Below, in pieces: positions 37,811-47,986 of a stretch of DNA of 64,000 nucleotides. The stretch spans positions 1 to 64,000 of the forward strand of contig JAWPHD010004488.1 of assembly GCA_037043455.1 (NCBI GenBank), written 5' to 3'. Both the position numbers and the translations under genes were made by a program. Origin of the DNA: Cyrtodaria siliqua (Eukaryota; Mollusca; Bivalvia; Adapedonta; Hiatellidae). The notes beneath the pieces were generated by a model that did no database searches, was not told the origin of the DNA, and saw nothing but the letters and a program-made list of their open reading frames with translations. Numbering within the stretch: position 1 is the stretch's first letter; each line of letters begins with the position of its first letter.

Positions 37811-39931
37811 AGGTATAACAAGCATTGTCATATACCAAAATGCTCGGCATAGTCTGAAGTTTTTGGGACTACCGGCATAAATTCTGAAATATTGGTACGA
37901 ACTTGGCAATTCAAGATGGCGTCCAAGATGGCCGCATTAGTTTAGAAACTCTGATACATAACTGAACAATGAATGTAGGGATTGTTTTTTCCCCTAAACT
38001 CAGTAAATATAAAATGGCATTTGTTAAACTTTAAAAAATATTTTAAAACTATTCAACTTTTATAATTTAGGGGTCAAAATTTAGGTCAAAAGGTCAAATG
38101 AGTGCAACATATGACAATTGACTATACAAGAGTTAGTGCTGGGACAACACCTTTTGGTATAACACACATTATTATATATTCAAACAAGTGTAAGAAGAAG
38201 TGCTTTAAATAATTGATTTTAAATGTGACTTAAGTCAAGGACATACAGAGATATCAAGGATGGCGCCAAATTACAAGTATTAATTAATTACGCAAAATGT
38301 TCAAAAATAATAATTTAAGGTATTTTTTTAATATTAAAAGACACATTCTAGCAAATCATATACATAACTGAAGATTCTTTATAATTATGCACTTGAAAGA
38401 GATGAGATGTATAGGGGATGTTTCATTTTCATTTATTTAAAGTTGTCCTTACAATTATTTAAGTATAGAATAAAGTGTGTTTTGCACAAATAAAATGTTA
38501 TCTCAATACTAACATTTATATTGTTTGGCACTAATTTGACATATTTGACCTACACTTTGACAGCTAAATTATAACGGGGATGTTTTGTATTGTATACTGG
38601 TTGGTTTCGTAAGTCACAGTTTTTTAAACAGCATTTGTTTTTAATTTAAAAGGAGCTGTTTTCATTGTTATATCCGGTTAAAAAGGCAGCCATGTATGAA
38701 ACACTTCTATCACAAGCAAAATCTTACGAAACATTGTCTTGTTCTTCCTTTTACATAGGGAAGTTCAAACTCGGACCTATGCCCTCTCCGCAGCATAAAC
38801 ATTGGCATAAATATGTTGTTATCTTACTCCCATAACGCATATGTTGTTAAGCTAACGCTTTTTTCCTCTCTAGAACAATGTGTTTAAATTTAATAAATGT
38901 TATACAAAAAATGAGTTGTCCCAATACTAACTTGTGTATAGTCAACATCACGTTTTGCATTAAATTGACCTTTTGGCCCAGATTTTGACCTCTAAATTAG
39001 GAAAGGTGATTTTTATTTATTTATTTTACTTCGTATGGCATAGTTAGTTTGATTTATTTAAAAAAGCAAAAAAACTTAAATAATTATTTTCTGAAATGTA
39101 ATTTGCGTAATTAATAAATGCTTTTAATTTGGTGAAAACTTGGACGCCATCTTGAATAGCTCTGTATGTCCTCAATTTAGGTAAAATTGAAAACCATTTG
39201 TTTAAAGCACACTTTCTTACAATTGTTTCGGTGTATAATAAGTTGTGTTATACCAAAAAGTAGTGTCCCATTACTAACTTTTGTATAGTCAATCGTCAAT
39301 TGCTGCACTCATTTGACCTTTTGATCTATATGTTGACCCCTAAATTATAAAAGGTGAACGTCTTTAAAATTCAAAGTTTAACAAATGCCATTTTACATTG
39401 AAGCATCTTTCCTTTAAATATAAAATACCTTGATTTTCTTTTTTAAACATGCTCACATTTTGCGTAATTAATAAATGCTTGTAATTTGGCGCCATCTTGG
39501 ACGCCATCTTGGATATCTCTGCATGTCCTCGACTTAGGTCAAATTTAAAATCATTTATTTAAAGCACTCTTTCTTACAATTGTTCTGGTGTGTAATAATG
39601 TGTGTTACACAAAAAATAATGTTGTCCCAGTACTATACTTTTATATAGTCAATTTGACCTTTTGACCTAGATTTGGACCAATAAAAAGTGAACATTTTTA
39701 AAATTAATTTTACTTCCTATGATATAATCAGTTAGTTTTATTACAATTTACTGAGTTTTGAGGGAACATTCCTTGTTCATTTTCATATCATGTTTTCTAA
39801 AAACAAGCCGCCATCTTGGACGCCATCTTAAATTGCGAAGCTAGTACCAACAATTCGAACTCATGCCGGTAGTTCCAAAAACTTCAAACTATGCCGACGT
39901 TTTGGATGTATGACAGTGTTTGTTATACCAC
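37811..39931. mobile_element. 2.1-kb palindromic fold-back element with internal tandem blocks
   Basis: The ends GGTATAACAARCAYTGTCATA are inverted copies, followed inward on both sides by GGCATAGTYTGAAGTTTTTG, ACTACCGGCAT, and AAGATGGCGTCCAAGATGGC. The similarity of the arms extends, with gaps, for about 450 bp: TTTAGGTCAAAAGGTCAAAT, GACTATACA, TGGGACAACA and AAGTGCTTTAAAT on the left have reversed counterparts on the right. The right half holds two further copies of this block (38910-39000 partial and 39100-39370) about 360 bp apart. The result is a mostly self-complementary unit. No reading frame of note. Confidence 0.7.
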
Positions 39932-40097
39932 GGGTCCGCGTACCTCCCAAAAAATACCTGAAATTTGCTCTACTATTTCGGTTGTATAGCACGAGTCTTT
40001 AAACATGAATAATAACACAACCATGTCAATAAATACAATATAAAGCAACGGGTAAAATGCAACGAGCCAGGACGTGTAAAACCAGCAACACAGTGTT

Positions 40098-40150
40098 CGT
40101 GCACGGGCGGGCACCTGGGCACATTTAGAATAACCGGCGTTCCGCAAGTC
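40098..40150 (-). mobile_element. SINE internal-domain fragment
   Basis: GTTCGTGCACGGGCGGGCAC, then CTGGGCAC, and CGGCGTTCCGCAAG match the middle of the SINE at 62935-63211, which has the same order (TTCGTGCACGGGCGGGCACC, GACGTTCCGCAAG). The tRNA head and tail are absent. The surrounding 39932-40418 shows no other feature. Confidence 0.7.
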
Positions 40151-40418
40151 CTTTGTTCCTGTTTATAAAATAATTTTCATATGAAGACCCGTGCAATATC
40201 TGCCTTTATATTTCAGCCCTGGTATAACTGATATAGATGACAGTTAGAATACGGAGTACCCAACGACCTTTTGTAAATGAAATGAAAAACATTAAGCTAC
40301 GGTACAAACCATTTGTAGTATATTTTACGGCCCCAGAGATGAGATAAACCGCATATACAAGACAGTAAAGATATACATATTTCTAATAGAAGCGGTCTAG
40401 GAATAAAAGCAGTATTAC

Positions 40419-40454
40419 CTACAATAATCTTGGCACAGTCCTTTTCAAAAGAAT
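40419..40454 (-). CDS. Candidate 36-nt microexon upstream of the IgGFc-like exons
   Basis: On the minus strand an acceptor GTATTTTTTTCAG ends at 40455. The exon reads (D)SFEKDCAKIIV plus one base, and a donor G|GTAATACT follows 40419. It starts and ends in phase 1, so it would join the next exon at 34805 (phase 1, identical AT-first codon split) without breaking the frame. The evidence is splice-site and phase agreement only. It has no recognisable domain, and a chance match is possible. Confidence 0.25.
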   Translation of the reverse strand: MLLKRTVPRLL

Positions 40455-40750
40455 CTGAAAAAAATACGTTACATTCACTATATATCATTTATAACATTTG
40501 TCAAGACACATGTTAAGACGAATTGTCTTTCTATTGATGTTTGTCATTAACCAGTTTTATTACATATCTATGGGTGAAAGGTTGGGATTTCACAGTGAAA
40601 GAATAGTCGTAATCACTAAATATTAATAACTAACTCCGAATACAAAAATAACTAACTGCGACGTTTAGTTATGACGTCAATAACGTGTTGGCGACTTCGA
40701 AATATACATAATCTGATTAAAATGTAATAAATACATTATTTAAATGTTGT
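40455..40750. other. Non-coding stretch
   Basis: AT-rich unique DNA with no recognised feature. Confidence 0.5.
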
Positions 40751-40878
40751 GATCGATTATATGGAAATCCTTCACTCGATGGTAGGCGTGTGTTGTTTTT
40801 CACTCACTAGCTTACGCTCGTTCGTGAAAATAACCTCACGCCTATCATCTCGTGAAGGATTTCCCTATAATCAATCCC
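40751..40878. mobile_element. 128-bp fold-back MITE
   Basis: GATCGATTATATGGAAATCC, TTCACTCGATGGTAGGCGTG (40751-40791) and its near reverse complement at 40836-40878 enclose a short centre that itself contains CACTCACTAGC and CGTTCGTGAAAA. The arms are about 90% alike. A second, one-armed copy lies at 32627-32715. Confidence 0.7.
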
Positions 40879-40945
40879 AGCAGTTAAATAATCTATATAT
40901 TCACTTTGCTATAAACATAATTTATACTTTGCATGTGCTTTTGTC

Positions 40946-42282
40946 CTTTTAAATACAGCTTTATTGCTGAAATATCTAAATGATAACCCGGTAAGTCACC
41001 TTTGTCCAATATAAATACAACTTTGTTGCTCAAACATCTAAATGATGTCCAGGTAAGTCACCTTTGTCCTATACAAATACAGCTTTATTGCTGAAACATG
41101 TAAATGATATCCCGGTAAGTCACCTTTGTCCAATATAAATACAACTTTGTTGCTCAAACATCTAAATGATGTCCAGGTAAGTCACCTTTGTCCAATATAA
41201 ATACAGCTTTATTGCTCAAACATCTAAATGATGTCCAGGTAAGTCACCTTTGTCCTATACAAATACAGCTTTATTGCTGAAACATGTAAATGATATCCCG
41301 GTAAGACACCTGTGTCCTATACAAATACAGCTTTGTTGCTCAAACATCTAAATGATGTCCAGGTAAGTCACCTTTGTCCAATATAAATACAATTGTGTTG
41401 CTCAAACATCTAAATGATGTCCAGGTAAGTCACCTGTGTCCAATATAAATACAACTTTGTTGCTCATTAAGTCACCTTTGTCCTATACAAATACAGCTTT
41501 GTTGCTCAAACATCTAAATGATATCCCGGTAAGTCATCTTTGTCCAATACAAATACAACTTTCTTGCTCAAACATCTAAATGATGTCCAGGTAAGTTACC
41601 TTTGTCCTATTCAAATACAGTTTTATTGCTGAAACATCTAAATGATATCCCGGTAAGTCACCTTTGTCCAATATAAATACAATTGTGTTGCTCAAACATC
41701 TAAATGATGTCCAGGTAAGTCACCTTTGTCCAATATAAATACATCTTTGTTGCTCAAACATCTAAATGATGTCCAGGTAAGTCACCTTTGTCCTATATAA
41801 ATACAGCTGTGTTGCTCAAACATCTAAATTATGTCCAGGTAAGTCACCTTTGTCCTATACAAATACAGCTTTGTTGCTCAAAAATCTAAATGATATCCAG
41901 GTAAGTCACCTTTGTTCTATACAAATACAGCTTTGTTGCTGAAACATGTAAATGGTGTCCAGGTAAGTAAACTTTGTCCTATACAAATACAGCTTTATTG
42001 CTGAAACATTTAAATGATGTCCCGGTTGGTCACCTTTGTCCTTTATAAATACAGCTTTGCTCAAACATCCAAACTGTGTCCAGGTAAGTCACATTTGTCT
42101 TATATAAATACAGTTTTATTGCTCAAACAGCTAAATTATGTCCAGGTAAGTCACATTTGTCTTATATAAATACAGCTTTATTGCTAAAACAGCTAAATGA
42201 TGTCCCGGTTAGTCGTCTCTGTCCTATATAAATACAGTTTAGTTGCTCAAACATGTAAATGATTTCCATGTAAAAATAAGTA
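40946..42282 (+). repeat. 62-bp tandem repeat, about 21 copies
   Basis: The unit reads CCTTTGTCCAATATAAATAC, AACTTTGTTGCTCAAACATC, TAAATGATGTCCAGGTAAGT, CA. The TATAAATA part is TATA-box-like, and most units contain CAGGTAAGT, a perfect consensus 5' splice donor. A minority have CCGGTAAGT. Sequence variants such as GCTGAAACATGTAAATGATA recur in a pattern of several units, so blocks of units were duplicated together. Confidence 0.95.
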
Positions 42283-42665
42283 TAAAAGTCGACAAAAACA
42301 CAACACTGTTGAAAATAGGGCTACCGCCTTGGACTGGTAAGAGGCAAAAAAGGTCACTGGGGCTTAAACCAGGTTCTAGGGTTCACCAAACCTCACACTT
42401 ACCCTACTGTCATCCCAATAAAACGGGACAGTGCAAATAAAGTAATCCCAGCCATGAACTATTCTCAAACTAACAAGGCAGCATTAATAGGCTATATAAG
42501 TAAAGCATACAAAGATGTTCGTGTATATATAAATATAAAAAACAATAGCATTGAAAGCCACAAAGAAGGTAATCAATCACTTGGCAGAAGCCAGAGCAAC
42601 AAGAGAATAAACCACTGAGGGCACGACAAGACACTATTGCAGACAAACATCAAACGTCACCGTCC
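42283..42665 (+). repeat. R-family dispersed repeat inside the tandem array
   Basis: From AAAATAGGGCTACCGCCTTG through CTACTGTCATCCCAATAAAA, AACAAGGCAGCATTAATAGG, CTTGGCAGAAGCCAGAGCAA to ACAAACATCAAACGTCACC. This is the core and 3' part of the unit inserted at 28913-29460, in the opposite orientation. The 5' end is truncated. After it the array resumes with 41-bp units. Confidence 0.85.
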
Positions 42666-42689
42666 GTTTGTGGTTTAAGTAAACGTCAA

Positions 42690-43261
42690 GTTTCCTTTGT
42701 TGCTCAAACATCTGAATGATGTCCAGATAAGTCACCTATGTTGCTCAGACATCTAAATGAACTCCCGGAAAGTCATCTTTGTTGCTCAAACATCTGAATG
42801 ATGTCCCGGCAAATCTTCTTTGTTGCTCAAAAATCTAAATGATGTCCTGATAAGTCACCTTTGTTGCACAAACATCTAAATGATGCCCCGGTAAGTCACC
42901 TTTGTTGCTCAAACATCTAAATGATCTCCCGGTAAGTCTCCTTTGTTGCTCATACATCTAAATGATGTCCCGGTAAGTCTCCATTGTTGCTCAGACATCT
43001 AAATGATGTCCCGGTACGTCTCCTTTGTTGCTCAGACATCTAAATGATGTCAAGGTAAGTAACCTTTGTTGCTCAGAAATCTAAATGATGTCCCGGAAAA
43101 TCACTTATGTTGCTCAGACATCTAAATGAAGTCCCGGAAAGTCACCTTTGTTGCTCAGACATCCAAATGATGTCCCAGTAAGTCACCTTTGTTGCTCAGA
43201 CATCTAAATGATGTCCCGGCAAGTCACCTTTGTTGCTCAGACATCTCTGTCCTATATAAAA
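42690..43261 (+). repeat. 41-bp tandem repeat, first block
   Basis: The unit reads CCTTTGTTGCTCAGACATCT followed by AAATGATGTCCCGGTAAGTC and A. It equals the 62-mer without the 21 bases between its two CTTTGT motifs. The last unit before the next R fragment still has TCCTATATAAA, a trace of the 62-mer. Confidence 0.93.
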
Positions 43262-43465
43262 ACCAACAAGGCAGCATTAATATGTTATATAAGTAAAGCA
43301 CACAAAGATGTTCGTGTATATATACATGTAAATATAAAAAACAATAGCATTTAAAGCCACAAAGAAGGTAATCAATCACTTGGCAGAAGCCAGAGCAACC
43401 AGAGAATAAACCACTGAGGGCACGACAAGACAATATTGCAGACAAACATCAAACGTCACCTTCCT
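43262..43465 (+). repeat. R-family dispersed repeat, 3' half
   Basis: AACCAACAAGGCAGCATTAA to ACAAACATCAAACGTCACCTTCC-like end, the same as the 3' half of 42283-42665 with about 90% identity. It is joined on its left to a 62-mer TATATAAA fragment. The minus-strand frame 43224-43445 is shared in part with the plus-strand frame at 28960-29151, but the amino acid changes are as frequent as the base changes, so there is no sign of selection for a protein. Confidence 0.82.
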
Positions 43466-46400
43466 TTAAATGACGCCCCGGTAAGTCACCTTTGTTGCCC
43501 AAACATCTAAATGATCTCCCGGTAAGTCTCCTTTGTTGCTCAGAATTCTAAATGATGTCCCGGTAAGTCTCCTTTGTTGCTCAAACATCTAAATGATGCC
43601 CCGGTAAGTCACCTTTGTTGCTCAAACATCTGAATGATGTCCGGGTAAGTCTTCTTTGTTACTCAAACATCTAAATGTGTCCCGGTAAGTCACATTTGTT
43701 GCTCAGACATCTAAATGAAGTCCCGGTAAGTCTCCTTTATTGCTCAGACATCTAAATGATGTCCCGGTAAGTCACCTTTGTTACTCAAACATCTAAATGA
43801 TGTCCCGGTAAGTCTTCTTTGTTACTCAAACATCTTAATGTGTCCCGGTAAGTCTCCTTTGTTGCTCAAACATCTAAATGATCTCCCGGTAAGTCACCTT
43901 TGTTGCTCAGAATTCTAAATGATGTCCCGGTAAGACTCCTTTGTTGCTCAGACATCTAAATGATGTCCCGGTAAGTCATATTGGTTGCTCAAACATCTAA
44001 ATGATGTCCCGGTAAGTCACCTTTGTTGCTCAGACATCTAAACGATGTCCCGGTAAGTCACCTTTGTTGCTCAAACATCTAACTGATGTCCCGGTAAGTC
44101 TCCTTTGTTGCTCAGACATCTAAATGATGCCCCGGTAAGTCTCCTTTGTTGCTCAGACATCTAAATGATCTCCTGATAAGTCACCTTTGTTGCTCAAACA
44201 TCTGAATGATGTCCCGGTAAGTCTCCTTTGTTGCTCAAACATCTAAATGGTCTCCCGGTAAGTCTCCTTTGTTGCTCAGAATTCTAAATGATGTCCCGGT
44301 AAGTCACCTTTGTTGCTCAGTCATCTAAATGATGTCACGGTAAGTCACCTTTGTTGCTCAGACATCTAAATGATGTCCCGGTAAGTCACCTTTGTTGCTC
44401 AGACATCTGAATGATGTCCCGGTAAGTCTCCTTTGTTGCTCAGACATCTAAATGATCTCCCGGTAAGTCTCCTTTGTTGCTCAGAATTCTAAATGATGTC
44501 CCGGTAAGTCTCCTTTGTTGCTCAGAATTCTAAATGATGTCCCGGTAAGTCACCTTTGTTACTCAGTCATCTAAATGATGTCCCGGTAAGTCACCATTGT
44601 TGCTCAGACATCTGAATGATGTCCCGGTAAGTCTCCTTTGTTGCTCAGACATCTAAATGATCTCCCGGTAAGTCTCCTTTGAGGCTCAGAATTCTAAATG
44701 ATGTCCCGGTAAGTCTCCTTTGTTGCTCAGACATCTAATTGATCTCCTTATAAGTCACCTTTGTTGCTCAAACATCTGAATGATGTCCCGGTAAGACTCC
44801 TTTGTTGCTCAAACATCTAAATGATCTCCCGGTAAGTCTCCTTTGTTGCTCAGAATTCTAAATGATGTCCCGGTAAGTCACCTTTGTTGCTCAAACGTCT
44901 GAATGATGTCCCGGTAAGTCTCCTTTGTTGCTCAGACATCTAAATGATCTCCCGGTAAGTCACCTTTGTTGCTCAAACATATAAATGATGTCCCGGTAAG
45001 TCTCCTTTGTTGCTTAGACATGTAATTGATGTCCCGGTAAGTCTCCGTTGTTGCTCAGACATCTAAATGATGTCCAGGTAAGTCACCGTTGGTGCTCAGA
45101 CATCTAAATGATGTCCCGGCAAGTCACCTATGTTGCTCAGACATCTAAATGATGTCCCGGTAAGTCTCCTTTGTAGCTCAGACATCTAAATGATGTCCCG
45201 GTAAGTCACCTTTGTTGCTCAAACATCTAAATGATGTCCCGGTAAGTCGCCGTTGTTGCTCAGATATCTAAATGATGTCCCGGCATGTCACATTTGTTGC
45301 TCAGACATCTAAATGATCTCCCGGTAAGTCTCTTTTGTTGCTCAGACATCTAAATGATGTCCCGGTAAGTCTCCTTTGTTGCTCAGACATGTAAATGATG
45401 TCCCCGTCAGTCTCCTTTGTTGCTCAGACATCTAAATGATCTCCCGGTAAGTCTCCTTTGTTGCTCAGACATCTAATTGATGTCCCGGTAAGTCTCCTTT
45501 GTTGCTCAGACATCTAAATGATGTCCCTGTAAGTCACCTTTGTTGCTCAGACATCTAATTGATGTCCCGGTAAATCACCGTTGTTGCTCAGACATCTGAA
45601 TGATGTCCAGGTAAGTCACCTGTGTTGCTCAGACATCTAAATGATGTCCCGGCAAGTCACCTATGTCGCTCAGACATCTAAATGATGTCCCGGAAAGTCA
45701 CCTTTGTTGCTCAGACATCTAAATGATGTCCCGGTAAGTCTTCTTTGTTGCTCAGACATCTAATTGATCTCCCGGTAAATCACCTTTGTTGCTCAGACAT
45801 CTAAATGATGTACCGGTAAGTCACCTTTGTTGCTCAAACATCTAAATGATGTCCCGGTAAGTCACCGTTGTTGCTCAGACATCTAAATGATGTCCCGGCA
45901 TGTCACATGTGTTGCTCGGACATCTAAATGATCTCCTGGTAAGTCTCTTTTGTTGCTCAGACATCTAAATGATGTCCCGGTAAGTCTCCTTTGTTGCTCA
46001 GACATCTAAATGATGTCCACGTAAGTCATCTTTGTTGCTCAAACATCTAAATGATGTCCCGGTAAGTCACTTTTGTTGCTCAGACATCTAAATGATGTCC
46101 CGGTAAGTCACCTTTGTTGCTCAAACATCTAAATGATGTCCCGGTAAGTCTCCTTTGTTGCTCAAACATCTAAATGATGTCCCGGTAAGTCTCCTTTGTA
46201 GCTCAAACATCTGAATGATGTCCCGGTAAGTCTCCTTTGTTGCTCAACCATCTTAATGATGTCCCGGTAAGTCTCCTTTGTTGCTCGGGCATCTAAATGA
46301 TGTCCCGGTAAGCCTCCTTTGTTGCTCAAACATCTGAATGATGTCCCGGTAAGACTCCTTTGTTGCTCATACATCTAAATGATGTCCCGGTAAGTCACCT

Positions 46401-47797
46401 TTGTTGCTCAGACATCTATAAATGATGTCCCGGTAAGTCTCCTTTGTGGCTCAAACATCTGAATGATGTCCCGGTAAGTCTCCTTTGTTGCTCATACATC
46501 TAAATGATGTCCCGGTAAGTCTCCTTTGTTTCTCAGACTTCTGAATGATGTCCCGGTAAGTCACATTTGTTGCTCAAACATCTAATTGATGTCCCGGTAA
46601 TTCTTCTTTGTTGCTCAGACATCTAAATGATGTCCCGGTAAGTCACCGTTGGTGCTCAGACATCTAAATTAAGTCCAGGTAAGTCACCTGTGTTGCTCAG
46701 ACATCTAAATGATGTCCCGGAAAGTCACCTTTGTTGCTCAGACATCTAAATGATGTCCCAGTAAGTCTCCTTTGTTGCCCAGACATCTAAATGATGTCCC
46801 GGTAAGTCACCTTTGTTGCTCAGACATCTAAATGATGTCCCGGCAAGTCACCTTCGTTGCTCAAACATCTAAATGATGTCCTGGCATGTCACATTTTTTG
46901 CTCAAACATTAAATGTTGTCCCGTCACCATTGTTGCTCAAACATCTAAATGATGGCCCTGTAAGCCACCTTTGTTGCTCAGACATCTAAATGATGTCCCG
47001 GTAAGTCACCTTTGTCGCTCAAACATCTAAATGATATCCCGGTAAATCATCTTTGATGCTCAGACATCTAAATGATGTCCCGGTAAGCCACCTTTGCTGC
47101 TCAGACATCTAGATGATGTCCCAGTAAGTCAACTTTGTTGCTAAAACATCTAAATGATGCCCAGGTAAGACAACTTTGTTGCTCAAACATCTAAATGATG
47201 TCACGGTAAGTCATCTTTGTTGCTTAAACTTCTAAATGATGTCCCGGTAAGTCACCTTTATTGCTCAAACATCTACATGATGTCCCGGTAAATCATCTTT
47301 ATTGCTCAAACATCTAAATGATGTCCCGGTAACTCACCTTTGTTGCTCAAACATCTAAATGATGTCCCGGTAAATCACCTTTATTGCTCAAACATCTACA
47401 TGATGTCCCGGTAAGTCACCTTTGTTGCTCAAACATCTAAATGATGTCCCGGTAAGTCACCTTTATTGCTCAAACATCTAAATGATGTCCCGGTAACTCA
47501 CCTTTGTTGCTCAAACATCTAAATGATGTCCAGAAAAGTCACTTTTGTTACTCAAACATAAACATCTATATGATGTCCAGGTGAGTCACCTTTGTTGCAA
47601 AAACATCTAAATGATATCCCGGTAAGTCACCTTTGTTGCTCAAACATTTAAATGATGTCCAGATAAGTCACTTTTGTTACTCAAACATAAACATCTATAT
47701 GATGTCCAGGTGAGTCAACTTTGTTCCAAAAACATCTAAATGATGTCCAGGTAAGTCACCTTTGTTGCTCAAACATCTCAATGATGTCCAGGTAAGG
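43466..47797 (+). repeat. 41-bp tandem repeat, second block
   Basis: Continuous 41-bp units, about 105 copies. Variants alternate at fixed positions: TGATGTCCC or TGATCTCCC, AAGTCACC or AAGTCTCC, CAGACATC or CAAACATC. The minus-strand frame 46162-46374 is a read-through of five units and not a gene. Units near 47540-47720 have ACATAAACATCTATATGATG insertions and recur at 50575-50760. Confidence 0.95.
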
Positions 47798-47986
47798 AAA
47801 TGTTATAAGTCGTACAGGAAGAGTAGCTTTCACAGAATGCAGTCACTCAAAAAGGTATTACAACGCAAAGGTTATTACAAACACATTGAGTAAAAAAACA
47901 CATCATAGACATATAAGGGTCGACAACAGGGGTACCGCCTTGGAACGGTAAAAAGGACCACAATGGAGTTTAAACCAGTAACTTTC
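47798..47986 (+). repeat. R-family fragment in the tandem array
   Basis: AAATGTTATAAGTCGTACAG through GACAACAGGGGTACCGCCTT to TTTAAACCAGTAACTTT. It is the 5' and core part of R, followed directly by a 62-mer remnant CTCCTATATAAATAAAACTG. Its copy at 50835-51022 is nearly identical. Confidence 0.82.
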
